A program made the translations under genes and the position numbers. A DNA stretch of 64,000 bases from Hanleya hanleyi (lineage: Eukaryota; Mollusca; Polyplacophora; Lepidopleurida; Hanleyidae): the NCBI GenBank assembly GCA_036873755.1, contig JAVTVY010019529.1, positions 19,351 through 83,350 on the forward strand, read 5' to 3'. Below, one piece after another: positions 9,689 to 22,215 of the stretch. The notes under the pieces were generated by a model, which saw nothing but the letters and a program-made list of their open reading frames with translations, ran no database searches and had not been told where the DNA came from. Position 1 is the first letter of the stretch, and each line of letters begins with the position of its first letter.

Positions 9689-9900
9689 ACAATTACAACA
9701 CATATAAGGGAAGTGGGAAAAGGTGCCGACATACTGACAGAGCCACATGACTTCACAGTATAGTCTTCCCGTTAACCTATTCTAAAGTACATACCGGTAC
9801 CAAGAATCTAATGATTCGTGATATTTGTTGTATCTCAGGTACGCTTTTATTGTACCTGTTCATGTGGCAACTTGAACGATATGACCACACGGCTGTACTC
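9689..9900. repeat. dispersed repeat, inverted copy of 42079-42285
   Basis: Shared phrases in reverse orientation: ACACATATAAGG, GTGCCGACATACTGAC, CACATGACTTCA, ACCAAGAATCTAA, TCAGGTACGCTTTTATTGTA, CCTGTTCATGTGGCAACTTG. The coding status is unknown. Confidence 0.75.
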
Positions 9901-9984
9901 AATACTGTAAACGTATTGCCAAAAGGTTGTGCAAATATATTCTGAATTGGGCTACATACTCTAACGACCGACCCTAACGGATAA

Positions 9985-10460
9985 TGTTGAGTGCAAACCC
10001 CCAGTCTACGCTAGGGCGAAGGCCTGTCCCCAGGGCTAATGTTGAGGGAAAGCCCCAGGTCTCTCACCCTTGGGGTTCTCCGTAAAAGCCCAACTCTAGC
10101 AAACTCTCGTGTATTCTTGCTAACTTTCGCGGGTGAATGCCAGGCCCAAGGGAAGTCGTTTGGTGAAAGCCCCAGGTCTCTCATCCTTCGGATTCTCTGT
10201 ATAATGTATCAGAGGTGATGCGCATGCACACTCCGTTCTGCGCATGCACAGTCGAACCATTTTAGTCTAAGGCGAAGGGATGTCGTTTGGTGAAAACCCC
10301 AGATCGCTCACCCCATTAGTTCTCGGAATAATGTACCAGTGGTGATGCGCATGCACACTCTGTTCCGCGCATGCGCAGTCGGTTCATTTTACACTTGGGC
10401 GAAGGGATGTCGTTCGGTGAAAACCCCAGGTCGATCACTCCTGGGGTTCTCTGCATTAGG
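9985..10460. repeat. about 120-bp tandem repeat, three to four copies
   Basis: Units contain 'gcgaagggatgtcgtttggtg', 'aaaaccccagatcgctcac' and GCGCATGCRCAGTC. It lies inside element 1, upstream of the polymerase promoter. No coding potential seen. Confidence 0.75.
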
Positions 10461-10464
10461 CTCA

Positions 10465-11037
10465 GTACTCCAGTACTTTCAAAATCATTAAAAGTACTTG
10501 AAGCAAAAGTTAACAAAAATATGATTAATGCAAAAACATATGGTGCTCTGAAAACAAAATGATTATTAACCCAAGTAAAACTAAAGCAATGTTAATAGGG
10601 TCATCCCAAAAGTTAAGGCAATGTGGTATGGAATCTTTCAATGTCACAATCAATGGCACACTTATTGAAAGAGTTGACCACCAAAAATTGCTTAGTTTAC
10701 ATTTAGATGAAACTCTGTCTTGGCAATCTCATGTGGATCATATTTGTACTACTGTTTCAAGATTACTGTCTGTCCTGAGGAAGCATAAGAGTCTAATCCC
10801 ACAGAATATGCGACTTTTATTCTACAATGGATACATATTCTCCCATATTATCAGTATCTGGGGTAATTGCTCAAACCAAATACTGAACATGATACATAAA
10901 CTGCAAAAGACTGCAGCACGTTTGATCTTAGACAAAACAAAACATACTCTTTTAACATGCTACAGTGGCAAACAGTATTTAATTTGATTAAACTCAATAA
11001 AGGTGTTACTGTATACAAATCACTCAATGTGTATTAC
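10465..11037 (+). pseudogene. non-LTR retrotransposon (LINE) reverse transcriptase fragment
   Basis: The 142-codon frame at 10559-10987 matches the C-terminal part of LINE reverse transcriptases: NPSKTKAML, then a D-E-T-L-S-W-Q-S-H-V-D-H string, LLFYNGYIFSHI and LQKTAARLI. The similarity continues in other frames on both sides (LEAKVNKNM upstream; LQWQTVFNLIKLNKG at about 10957-11010), so the copy carries at least two frameshifts. The catalytic palm is absent. It was inserted into element 1. Confidence 0.8.
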
Positions 11038-11262
11038 AGCGTGTCGTGGCCGAATGGTTAGAGTGTCTGACTCTGACCCGGAGTGCTACAGCTGGCGTGG
11101 GTTCGCCCCTCGCAAGTGACCGCTTACATATATACTCGCCTATTCACAAGGCGCTGGACTGATTCGGTGTCCAGGGTAATATGGACTGATGGTGGAACTA
11201 GTTGCTTATCTGTTACAGTTCATGTATTCAGAGAGATGTTCCATATGCTACTAGACAAGGTT
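11038..11262 (+). mobile_element. tRNA-derived SINE
   Basis: A tRNA-like head has an A box TGGCCGAATGG (11047-11057) and a B box GGTTCGCCCCT (11100-11110). It is followed by a non-tRNA core containing GCTGGACTGATTCGGTGTCC. The same core (GCTGGACTGATAAGTGTCCA) occurs at 51991 without a visible head. The layout is that of a SINE transcribed by RNA polymerase III. It abuts the LINE fragment directly. Confidence 0.7.
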
Positions 11263-14200
11263 TAATCCTTTACATTTTGATGGTGTGGTTATATCCAATT
11301 TTGTGATTCATATGCCCTTGCATTGATTCACTGCATCATCAGTAACTGAAAACACAACAGCATTGCTACATGTAGGTTGATATATATATTCCTGAGGATT
11401 GAGGTTTCCCCTTGTCAAATGGTATCAGAAACATTTATCTTGAAAATAATATCAACTAACAAGATCATACCTACACAATAAAGACTTGAAGGTTGAATAT
11501 ACTATCTATTGCTGTTCTCACTGTATATGGTGTCGGATTTTGCCTTTCTAAATGGCACACCATAAATGCACATGGTCATGACATAATGTTGAGCATTTGT
11601 GAAGCTGAATGACCTTCGCATATTGTTTCATTTATTTCTACAATACCAATAGTGTTTCTACAATACCAGAAGTTCATAAACTGGAAGTGTACGAAAGATA
11701 AACATTATAGGCCCAATTCACGAGATTCATGTGGCGTCATCGGTGATCTGTGTGTACATTTCAAAAGGCGGAGTATTCGAATGACAACATAACAAACAAC
11801 GAGATCAGTCGATATCAGCACGAACATGGCACATCAACAATAGTGACCTGCCACGTCACATCATGTGTTATAAGCAGGAAGGTGGTGGTCAATGCTGTCT
11901 TCTGACAATACATGTATAGCTCAGGGGATTCTAGCTAGATCTTGTGAACTTATACTACATACATCTGGTAATATGGTCACAAGAATCCTGTGGAGACATG
12001 GCCTTGATCCAAGTCAAAATATACAGTGAAATTGCATGTAGGTTCAATCCTGAAAGGTTATGTGTACAATTGCTTCCTGGGAAATTCTCCATGTTTTAAT
12101 TGCAATTAAGCAATCCTCCTAGCACAATAAATTCAAACAGCTGAAAAGATGCCTCCTCCATAATGGAATAATTGGAAGAACTGTTGCTGTCTATTCTTAT
12201 AAATAAGAAATCTAATTTACTGAAGAATACTATTAAGTTTATTTCCCCTTCTATAGGACACTAAATCAGCTGACAAGTATGCCTTTTTACATAAGGTGTA
12301 ATTTGAAGAATTATGACTGCTATAGAAAGATTATGAACTGCTAATTTCCTTGTAAAGTGGTGAAACTGTTGGAGGGATGATTATTTCTTGAACAGTTTTG
12401 ATTAGTTTTTCACGTATATTCATCATATTTTCATCATTATTAAAATTTCCGAAAGCATTCAAATATTTCTCCCAGCTATTCAGAGCAACAGATAGATCTA
12501 TTAATGCCCAAGCCTTGGAATTATTGGATATGCATTATAGTGACATAGTCTTGCCAATTGCCTGATAGAGATCAGGTTTGCAGTTATCAATTTATCAATT
12601 CTGTATGATTTTAGGGTATTCATAAGGATGTGGTGTCTTATTCCATGCTCCCCCCACCCCCCGCCCCCCTATTCAGTTGTAGCTTTACCCACACAAGCTT
12701 GATTCAGTGTTGTGAATCAACTGTTAAAACTGGATTGGAGTGATAGTCATGTGATTGGGCTAGGGCTACCTAAAAATCGAGCAAGATCGATTTCCCGTTA
12801 AGTACATTAGGATCCATCAATTAATCCTCTGTTCGAATCCAGTCAAATCTTGATAGAGATCTGTTGGATTGAGGAGTAGACCCTTGCGGATGTCAATTAA
12901 TCGAAAAGGTTTCTGTTAACATTATTTCAAAATCAGAAAGATACCCAATTTTAGTAAAATGGCAAAAACTGAAATCACTTGTATTGAGGAAAAATTGGAC
13001 TATTGGTTATTCTCTGCCCCAGGCGCTGGCTTATCGACAATAACTGACTGAATACAGACTAATAATCCTGCGCATATGGAGTCTGAGATGGTTCAATTTC
13101 AAGTTTTACCACTGTGCATTCTCACAGAACTTCATGTATTGCCATGCAAACCCTATCGCTCTCGTTCTTGGCTCAGCTGAGATTACAGCGTAGTACTGCC
13201 AGGACCAACAACGAACTGGCAGTTAACATGCATTAGAATTCTCGATCACGATCTGCAGGCAGTTTCGACATACCCATCCACAGATGGGCCCTTCTGTAGG
13301 AGGCTGGTAACCTCCACCATATATCTGTTGTGCCATGTCAATTATAATTCTCTGTTTTATATTTTAGTTTAATGTATTATCACTGCTAATGGCCGACCAG
13401 CCTTCCAGCCATATGGCTCGGATCTCAAGCAACCTCACAACGTTCAACACCACTGAATCACAAAGAGCCTCATTTTCAGTATCGGGATATTCAAATATTG
13501 GGTATTATCAGGGAACCTGTTAAGATGGGGTAGGGGAAAGGGTTGCATGGTGTGCTCTGCATGACCAGTGCCCACTGTATCATTATGGAGTGCCTGAACT
13601 TATACATCCATCATTCTGCAGTCATGAGAAGATGCGGTCACAAAATTGATTGATAATGTCATTAGGGATCGCGATGTCATGGATGTATGCGTCATCTTGT
13701 TGTGTTGTAGGTATCGATTCAATATTAAAGATTTAATCAGCCTTAAAATCGATGGATTTAGTAAACTCTCCCATGTGCGTTTTTCAGCAGAGAAGATTAC
13801 TAAAGCATCAAATGTATAATATTTGATGATAGTGGGATCGCCATATACAATGGATGCAAGAATATCTTGTCAGATCAATTTGTAACTCTGCTCGCTTCGA
13901 CGGTTTTTCTGTTTCACCATTGAGTGTGTGTTGTACGCGGAGAGGAAAATGACGTGAGTGACGTAGCGACGCTCACGAATCTGAATGCTGAACAGATGCA
14001 GCCGTGGGATAACGTCATGGCTCGTGCCTAAGGTTCGATAATGTCGCATAGCATACGTTGGTAGAATGAACCACACGTGTATACGCTAGTTGACATGGTC
14101 GTGGAAAAATAAACAGCATGCCATACTGTTTATTTTGATGATCAATTCCTCCCATTTTCTCGTGAATGGCAGAAACAAGTTTAGTTTTTTGTGGCAAAAT

Positions 14201-15295
14201 GTGTTTCATTTTGTACCGGTACCTGTTGTAACATATGTCACTTTCGCCAAGTTTGAGAGACATCGATTTCAGCCTAGATTTTGAGGCTGATCACATCTTT
14301 AATTTCTTTATCCAGGTGATGCTCTATTATGGTTCAACATGTTCATGATGCATTTCTGCTGTTCTGTCATATGGTGCATGAACAAAGTTACAGCCCGTGA
14401 CAGAAATTGGGGCCAGTGGTAGTCTCTCGAAAACAAATGGAATGAAAGTGTCCATAACAAGGAAAAATTTATTCAGGGATCCATAGATGCTATGGAACGG
14501 CCGAATGAATACATTTTAAGATATATATATCTAATCAACGTACCCATGACGCTGTGTGGTTTCTGAAATTACGCGATTATTGAAGCGTAACATCTCTTAA
14601 CCCCAGCCTATATCAATTAAATCTGTCCGAAAAAAAATAGCGCAAGGAGTATAGAGAACTATATATCATTTCCTGTACGATATGGAACCGAAATATGGTG
14701 ATTGATGTTAACTGTACACAATGTGTGACAGCTTTCGTGTATCATGTGAATGTTGGAAGAAGCACCCCTTGTCTCCTTATTACCCCTCCCCCTCCCCCCC
14801 CCCTCTCCCGGCGCTGGTCAAGGTCAGTGTAAAACTGTGCTAAGAATGATGCATTTTTCATGGAAAAGAACACTCTCAAAGTTTAAGTTCAGTGTTATAA
14901 TGATCCCCATATGACAAGTGATTGATCATACCTATTCCAAAGCAAGTTGATTTGGAGAAAAGCGTCGAAATATGGACCATCTAACATTCTCCCATCATAA
15001 GACTTGTGAAGAGCAACTTCGTCACATTTTAAACCTATTGAGTTTGATGCTTACTAAACTCGCACGACTGTATCAAACGATGTTCTCACATTTAATAGCT
15101 GAAATGATAGCACCTCACTTGTGTCTCTTTCTGTCGTCGTCTCCACAATGATTGACGTACCGAACTTGCAGCGATAGGCTACCGTTGAGTGTTTACAAAA
15201 ATATTTCCGGTTCTCACTACGGTAAAACTGTACGCGTTCCAGTAAACGAATAAGGATTTGTCTCAAAAAAAAAGGGGGGGGGGTTAGGGTTATCA
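11263..15295. other. element 1 interior, no gene recognised
   Basis: Four kilobases without a convincing gene. Open frames are short (up to 82 codons at 14015-14263, minus strand) and show no motif I recognise. C-rich tracts occur near 12650 and 14795, and a G-run near 15275. In a Polinton this space would hold capsid, ATPase, protease and integrase genes; I see no trace of them. Confidence 0.5.
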
Positions 15296-15660
15296 TTACG
15301 TACGTGTAAGGGGTTGAGTGCTGGTGAGGTATATCTGGTAGAATTCAGGCAAGTCGCTCCTCTCGCCAGGTAGGCTCCGGCTGGTGAGGTATAGGCTGAG
15401 GTATATCCACTGGTCAGCCAAATGTGATAGAATCCAGGCAAGTCGCTCCTCTCGTCAGGTAGGCTCCGGCTGGTGAGGTATAGGCTGAGGTATATCCACT
15501 GGTCGGGCAAATGTGGTAGAATCCAGGCAAGTCGCTCCTCTCGTCAGGCTGGATATCTAGGCTCAGGCTGGTCAGGTAGGCTGAGGTATATCCACTTGTC
15601 GGGCAAGTCGCTCCTCTCGTCAGGCTGGATATCTAGGCTCAGGCTGGTCAGGTTGCGCAA
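15296..15660 (-). repeat. leader-like tandem repeat of the right arm
   Basis: Four units of about 85-90 bp contain, on the minus strand, CTGACGAGAGGAGCGACTTG (one unit has GGCGAGAGG) together with CCTGACCAGCCTGAGCC. The untranslated leader before the element 2 polymerase ATG (45345-45472) carries the same CTGACGAGAGGAG string and CCTGACCAGCCTGC repeats. This block is therefore probably the transcribed leader of a gene that once began at the right arm. Confidence 0.65.
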
Positions 15661-15693
15661 CGTCGGGAGGTCAGTGAAAGAATGACGCAATGC
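15544..15693 (-). CDS. possible 50-residue ORF from the right-arm promoter
   Basis: The first ATG after the TATAAAAG box at 15708 opens a frame of about 50 codons through the repeat, with a recurring P-D-E-R-S-D-L-P-D phrase. It could be the truncated head of a lost gene or an untranslated leader that happens to be open. I would not call it a gene without expression evidence. Confidence 0.15.
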   Translation of the reverse strand, partial: ALRHSFTDLPTLRNLTSLSLDIQPDERSDLPDKWIYLSLPDQPEPRYPA

Positions 15694-15925
15694 CATGAAA
15701 ATTCCGGCTTTTATAGGAAAAATAGAAGTAGGCGCGGACGTAGGCGAAAGCACACCGTGAGTACCCCAATTCGATTGGCTGATTGTTCGACCGCTGATTG
15801 GTTCTTTTTCTCGACCGCTGATTGGTTCTTTTTCCCGACCGCTGATTGGTCCAAATGGAACTGCCCATCTTTCCCAGGTTAATCTAGAATCCCCTTTTTG
15901 TCCTCAAGCTCTGTATATCGATGCC
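15690..15925 (-). repeat. element 1 subterminal inverted repeat, right
   Basis: Reverse complement of phrases at 3888-4130, including three tandem ACCGCTGATTGGTTCTTTTT units (CCAAT boxes in reverse). Confidence 0.75.
15708..15715 (-). promoter_or_regulatory. TATA box in the right arm of element 1
   Basis: TATAAAAG on the minus strand, reading into the element. It corresponds to the TATAAAAG at 45302 (left arm) and 57931 (right arm) of element 2, each followed by the same GACGAGAGGAG-type leader. Confidence 0.6.
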
Positions 15926-16340
15926 GCAACATTGTAGCGATCGTGGTGCAACATTGTTGCAATTCGAGGAACCATGTGTTCGGCACTTGAGCTCACTCAC
16001 GCAGACACGTAGGCGCCAGACCAGGTGTTCACGGTCGCCGCAACATTGTAGCGATCGTAGTGCAACATTGCTGCAATTCGAGGAGCCAGGTGTTCGGCAC
16101 GTGAGCTCACTTACGCAAACACGTAGGCACCAGACCAGGTGTTCACGATGCTGCAACATTGTAGCGATCGTAGTGTAACATTGTTGCAATTCGAGGAGCC
16201 ATGTGTTCGGCACTGAAGCTCACAGACACGTAGGCACCAGACCAGGTGTTCACTGTGGCCGCAACATTGTAACGATCGCGGTGCAAATTGTTAGTTCGGC
16301 ACGTGAGCTCACTCACACGTAGGCACCAGACCAGGTTGTT
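15926..16340. repeat. about 113-bp tandem repeat, four copies
   Basis: Each unit starts near GCAACATTGTAGCGATCG and contains ACGTAGGCACCAGACCAGGTG. Unit starts are near 15926, 16040, 16153 and 16261. The block separates the two conserved parts of the right terminal repeat and has no counterpart in the left arm. Confidence 0.85.
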
Positions 16341-16390
16341 GAGTGAAATGGGGCACTGCGGTACGCAAAAAGTTCAGGCTAAAAAAAGGG

Positions 16391-16557
16391 CCGGACGTGC
16401 CGCCATGTTGAACCAGAAGGCAGACGCCGCCATCTTGGATATGTCCCATAATGCACCCGGTCAAAATACTCGCTGCTGATTGGCTGAGGGCAGCGCCCCA
16501 CCCAACCGGAAGTGAGCGCTCCACAAATAGGAGGCAATTTACTCTTTTCCTACTACT
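16391..16557 (-). repeat. element 1 terminal inverted repeat, right outer part
   Basis: Reverse complement of 2812-2978 with a few substitutions, ending CCTACTACT at 16557. Confidence 0.93.
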
Positions 16558-16563
16558 AAGACA
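16558..16563. repeat. target-site duplication of element 1, right copy
   Basis: AAGACA, identical to 2806-2811. Confidence 0.93.
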
Positions 16564-17838
16564 TGTTTCATATTCGCCAACACCCCACAAGTTTCGCACG
16601 TCTTCTCATCGACACCTCATTTCAACCTGTTCCTTTCAGCCAATGACCCTGCCGTAGCCCCCGCCAACCAAGAGAAATCACCATCCCAGCCTACATATCC
16701 CTCTTTCCAAGGACTATCTTTCTTCTTTATATGGAAAAAGTTGACTTAGATTCCATCCCATCTTTTCCGTCCGCCTGCCATCCACTTCCACGGCAACCGT
16801 TTTCCATTCTTTCTCACTACTTCCGGTCTCTGTTAGTTTCACATCACATTTTGCTCTGAACATTCCTACTTATTTAAGCCACTCTGTCTGTCTGTCTGTC
16901 TGTCTGTCTGTTTTAAGACCTTCTTGCCAGACAATTGTTGCCAATATTATTACCGTGCCAGACTTGATGTTTACGTGGAAAGAGCACGGAGATTTCCTAG
17001 ACACGACAATCTGCATAGATGAAGTTCCTCTGAAGTTGGCGATAATTTGCGCAATTTATAAAATTCGATGATAATAAAATCGTATAACACTAGCCATGCT
17101 TCCTCAATTAGTGAAAGCGGACCGAAGAAAATTCGCTTCAAAAAGCTGTTAAAACGCCCCTAACGTACAACTGTAAAATGATTTATAGCAGTAAAATGCA
17201 AAAACCCACATGACTTAGCGATGAACAGCGAGGCTTGGGCCTCATCACACCGAGGGAAATGTGCTCTAATTGAGGAATACCAGGCGCTAATCCACGCTTA
17301 ATCTCGATTTCTATGACAGAGGCCCCCTATGACATTAACGATATGTAACCTTTGGATGCTTGCCTTACACCATCCATTAGGCGAAATTAAAATCAGGAAA
17401 AGTGCTCACGCGAACACCGCGTATCGCCCGGCCTAGCTGCGAAGCTTCGGGGCTGAACATGAACGTCGACTGATATTTCTCATATAAAGTTCATAAAGGG
17501 AATTATATCTGGCGGCCATCCTGTCGCCCGACGAGTGACATTAATTGTCCCCGGATGGATAATTTGTATGGGACATAAAACGGCCAAAACGCAAATCACG
17601 AAGCCTATACCATGTACATCATGCTCTTCAAAGTCGCAGAAATGACATCCTTAACGTGCCCACGATATCTGACGAGTAGAACTTAATAATAAACAAATGA
17701 AGCTCAGAAGATGTCCAATGCACGCTATAGTACAGCGAAACCTGTAAATACCGACACCTGGGTAAAACGAACAACTACTGCATACCAGCATTATCCATAA
17801 TCTTATTTTGAACCTCGATAAATCAGAAACCTTGTCAA
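16564..17838. other. flank, no gene recognised; (CTGT)n at 16882-16911
   Basis: Continues the sequence interrupted by element 1. The only simple feature is a CTGT microsatellite of about seven units. No gene evidence. Confidence 0.5.
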
Positions 17839-18167
17839 AACTGACACTATAATCTAGTCCCAAGCATGTCTGGTTTACACAGGTTAACTGACACTATAAT
17901 CTAGTCCCAAGCATGTCTGGTTTACACAGGTTAACTGACACTATAATCTAGTCCCAAGCATGTCTGGTTTACACAGGTTAACTGACACTATAATCTAGTC
18001 CCAAGCATGCCTGGTTTACACCGGTTAACTGACACTATAATCTAGTCTCAAGCATGTCTGGTTTACACAGGTTAACTGACACTATAATCTAGTCCCAAGC
18101 ATGCCTGGTTTACACAGGTTAACTGACACTATAATCTAGTCCCAAGCATGTCTGGTTTACACAGGTT
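17839..18167. repeat. 47-bp tandem repeat, exactly seven copies
   Basis: The unit begins AACTGACACTATAATCTAGT and ends TTTACACAGGTT. Seven copies occupy 329 bp with only four or five substitutions in total, so the expansion is recent or actively homogenised. Not protein-coding. Confidence 0.95.
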
Positions 18168-21019
18168 TCGCTAAATAAATGCAGTAGATATTAACATTTG
18201 ACTGAATAGGCCTGACCCTACTTCAACTGGAAATCACGCCATTGAAATCTGACGATTGCTTTAAGCGTGATTATGTCTAATTGGGGATGATAATTAGCAC
18301 TAATTAGTGTTATATCAGTATTACTGGTTACAGGTTAGGGTCAGGTTTATGGTTTGGGGTTAGGCTTAGATTTGTGTTAGCCCCATATATGTATATGCAA
18401 ATCAGTGTATGTATAACCACTGAGTTGCACAACCTTATAGATATAGACATCAGTATAGTGTTTTCTTCGTGCCCAAACATGATAAACAAGCGCTGGATGA
18501 GCGCAAAGACCTCCGTCGAGGCAACAGGGTCCGTAGGGGAATACATCACTGAATAACATAGGGCCGGATGCCAAGCTCAATTTTGCATTTGTTGGACGTT
18601 AACTTCACCAATGGTAATTAACCTGGGATTGAGGGTTCCCCATTAGCATATCCAGCTACATGTGTAGGGATGTGGAAGTCACATTCCCCGCAAATAATTT
18701 TTGTCTGATTTCACGTGCTTGAAATATTGGGGTAAAGTCCCAACTGGTTAAGGGACTCAAGTCCTTACCTGGTTAAGGGAGATAATTTTGTAAAAAAAAA
18801 CAAAAACAAGTATAGATCCACACTGGTGCAAAGCAGAAAGTTTTATGACCTTTGATGATATTTGTGGAGCATGCTGCAGGACTTCAACTTCCATGAATCT
18901 GATATTATCCACATAATCCCATTCTATGTTTTTGCCATAGCACCGATAAACTAGATCCCTTCATTTATGTGTTCTAGATCCAGGAGCTATTGGGAGCTGC
19001 AGGTTTTGTAAAAGTTAGATCCAATTATTCTGAGAGAAGGAATGAAGTCCGGCATGTTTGGTTAACGTTAGAACTGGGCATCCTTGGAAATGTCTGACCG
19101 ATTGAAACATGTATCACTCTGCCGGTGGTCATTACATGTGTAATGTTTATTTCCTGAGGAATCAGCTGATATCCAATGGGTGGGGGTGGGGTTGTGGCCA
19201 ATCACTGACTCTGATTTTCACAACCTCTGTCATTCCACACCTTTCTGACACAGCTGAACCAATCAATAGTCTGTTTTGGTTTTTCCATTTCATCCAGTAC
19301 ATCCATTGTGTAACAGTCCTGTTGCATCTGATATCAGAAGTGCTGAATCCATGACCTGCAAGTTGGAATCAATTGTATACATATTTAATATCAAAACTCA
19401 CTTCATTGAAAATGTTTATGGCCTTCATTATATTTCATTCTTTTGTCATACACAACAAGATGAAATCCATTATACCAGTTCGCACCTTTCACATGTGTAC
19501 TTAATAGAACTGGGACCTGACCATGTTACAAGAATTTGCAAAAGTATGGAATGAGAACTGAGTACTATGAGAACTTAATCCAATCTAAGTTCATGTTAGT
19601 GGCATGAGCATGATAAGAATCCAGTATATCATAATCTAGAACAGGATTGTTTGTATCAGTAACTTCTCTATGGAGCAATATTTTGACAAACGAAAATTAG
19701 ACCACAAAAAAGAATACGTATACTGTGTTTGAGGAATATTTCTGTCTCCCCAATGGAAGGCGAAATTTGAATGAATGGTCTGTGTTGTCAGTTTGTCTGA
19801 TGTCCCCCTTGCAAAGACAAGAAAATTGTCTATGTAAATTATTATTTATTGATATATTTATTGATTTTCTTTTTGTCTATTGTCTTCTGTTCAAGTCATT
19901 TGGCATCGGTAAAACCTGAAATGTATATCATGATCTCCTTCTTTCATCTAGTGATAGTGTCTGTTTGGTTCCAGATCACGGGGGCTGAACAAAGCATGTG
20001 AAATGTGATCGCATGGCAAATAAATGCCCAGTGCTTCAAACTAAAAAGAAGAAAAAATATTTGGGAAAGGTTTCATCCATGCTATCAGTCAAACATCTCA
20101 ATAATGTAGGCCTACATGTGGAATGTAGACACTCCTTTGTTTCAGCTACAATTCAGAATAAGTTTTCAGAATATCAGGTTTTAACAAGCAATTTATTTTT
20201 CAGTGTCACAGCACACAATGTGGATATCACTAAACTGTTAGGATAAATGAAAAGAAAAGGTTTACAATGTTGTTCAAACAAAAAGTATATGTATATTATT
20301 TATCGGCTTTATTAAATAAGTTTACAGACTCGCGCAGCTAGATCAATTTGATGCTTCTGCAAAATCAAACCATTATTGAACTGCCAAATGCCAAAACAAA
20401 TAAATGACCTCCCGTGCATTTGATATGCAACAACAACAACTTGGACTATTTGGTTGGCTTCGACATAAGTCATCAGCCGATAAATTCTTTACGATATATA
20501 GAAATGACGGGTGGTGTACTAGGAATCATTGTGTTGTAATGACATGAAATCGCGGCAATAAACTTACCAGAAAAACGGCAAAAAATCGCATTGTCCATCT
20601 CTACAAGCTGGATGGAGGCGGCCAACATTACGTTTAACTCGTGAAGCATGCTGGAGGTGGAACCCGATTGCAGAAGCAAGGCCCATTGAAATGCATTGCA
20701 ATGGGGAACCCCATTATTTCAATAGTGTCCAACAACTCGGCTTCAAAATTTCGTCGGGAACCATGACAATCCCTATTGGAAATCCTGTGAGTCGTGGGTT
20801 CCCCATATGACAATTATTTGGCGGGAGATTTCACGTTGCTCTCCTAGACCTCCGTCTGATCGACGGAGGTAAAAATGTCCCATTGATTATGGCATTTAAC
20901 GACTTGTAAACATGTCAAGTATACTCTCTCCGTACACATAGTATCTGACTCATTCCGTCTTCCTTTCAGTAGACGTAAATAGCGCCAATTCATGCCGATC
21001 AAGTTCAATGTTGAAAATG
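18168..21019. other. no gene recognised
   Basis: Nearly 3 kb of AT-rich sequence. The longest open frames are 60-106 codons with no motif, splice or promoter context. I see no structured repeat apart from short homopolymers. Confidence 0.45.
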
Positions 21020-21310
21020 TCTGAAGTACCAGAAAGGCTTCTATGCACATGCACTGGTTTAAAACGGAAATAAAACACACACTTTACGATATATGTCGTA
21101 AAAAAAGCTCCTAACAAACAACGAACTTCCGGACGAAGATAATTTGATTGATAGTGATTCATGCCCTGGCAGGAAGCTCACTGGGAGTCAAGGGCGTGTA
21201 CTCTTGGCGTTACGGATGCCGCCTTTTTTACGACATATCGTAAAGTGTGCGTTTTATTTCCGTTTTGAAGCGATTAATGAGCATTGGAGCCTTTTCTTGT
21301 ATTTCAGCCA
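21020..21310. repeat. fold-back (inverted-repeat) element
   Basis: Arms at about 21020-21115 and 21215-21310 are inverted copies: AAAACGGAAATAAAAC, ACACTTTACGATAT and GTCGTAAAAAA are shared. The ~100-bp centre is unique. This is the structure of a fold-back or MITE-type element; no target duplication was resolved. Confidence 0.7.
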
Positions 21311-21344
21311 TGGTTTGAAGTCTAGGAATGGTTTACGCCCCAGA

Positions 21345-22215
21345 AAAGATTCACCGGCAGGCAGGAATAATGTTGGTGATCCGTCCCTGGGAAAGGTTGA
21401 TCGGCAGACAGGAATAATGATGATGATCCGTACCTGGGAATGGATGATCGGCAAACAGGAATAATGATGATGATCCGTTCCTGGGAATGGTTGATCGGCA
21501 GACAGGAATGATGATGATGATCCGTCCCTGGGAATGGTTGATCGGCAGACAGGAATGATGATGATGATCCGTCCCTGGGAATGGATGATCGGCAGACAGG
21601 AATGATGATGATGATCCGTACCTGGGAATGGATGATCGGCAGACAGGAATAATGATGATGATCCGTACCTGGGAATGGATGATCGGCAAACAGGAATAAT
21701 GATGATGATCCGTTCCTGGGAATGGTTGATCGGCAGACAGGAATGATGATGATGATCCGTCCCTGGGAATGGTTGATCGGCAGACAGGAATGATGATGAT
21801 GATCCGTCCCTGGGAATGGATGATCGGCAGACAGGAATGATGATGATGATCCGTCCCTGGGAATGGATGATCGGCAGACAGGAATGATGATGATGATCCA
21901 TCCCTGGGAATGGTTGATCGGCAGACAGGAATAATGATGATGATCCGTCCCTGGGAATGATTGGTCGGCAGACAGGAATAATGATGATGATCCGTCCCTG
22001 GGAATGGATGATCGGCAGACAGGAATGATGATGATGATCCGTCCCTGGGAATGGTTGATCGGCAGACAGGAATGATGATGATGATCCGTCCCTGGGAATG
22101 GTTGATCGGCAGACAGGAATAATGATGATGATCCGTCCCTGGGAATGGTTGGACGGCAGACAGGAATAATGATGATGATCCGTCCCTAGGAATGATTGGT
22201 CGGCAGACAGGAATA
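21345..22215. repeat. 47-bp minisatellite, about 18 copies
   Basis: The unit contains GGCAGACAGGAATGATGATG, ATGATCCGTCCCTGGG and AATGGTTGATC. Because 47 is not a multiple of three, successive units shift frame; the unit lacks stop codons in every minus-strand frame, so long frames of 377 and 351 codons appear there. Their repeating His/Ser/Ile tracts are a by-product of the array. Confidence 0.93.

Larger units (their letters stand above)
2812..16557. mobile_element. Polinton/Maverick-like element 1, complete, 13.7 kb
   Basis: The ends are inverted repeats: about 167 bp at each tip is nearly identical (2812-2978 and 16391-16557), and a second block of similarity follows further in (about 3888-4130 and 15690-15925). 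Termini begin with AG and end with CT, and a 6-bp duplication flanks the unit. The main gene is a protein-primed-type family B DNA polymerase. These four traits together are diagnostic of the Polinton/Maverick group (family knowledge). No integrase, packaging ATPase, protease or capsid gene could be recognised, and 9.5-15.3 kb has been invaded by LINE and SINE sequence, so this copy is probably not autonomous although its polymerase frame is open. Confidence 0.9.

Noticed and set aside
17839..18167. Regular direct repeats that might suggest a CRISPR array
   Set aside because: Units are contiguous with no unique spacers, and the context is eukaryotic.
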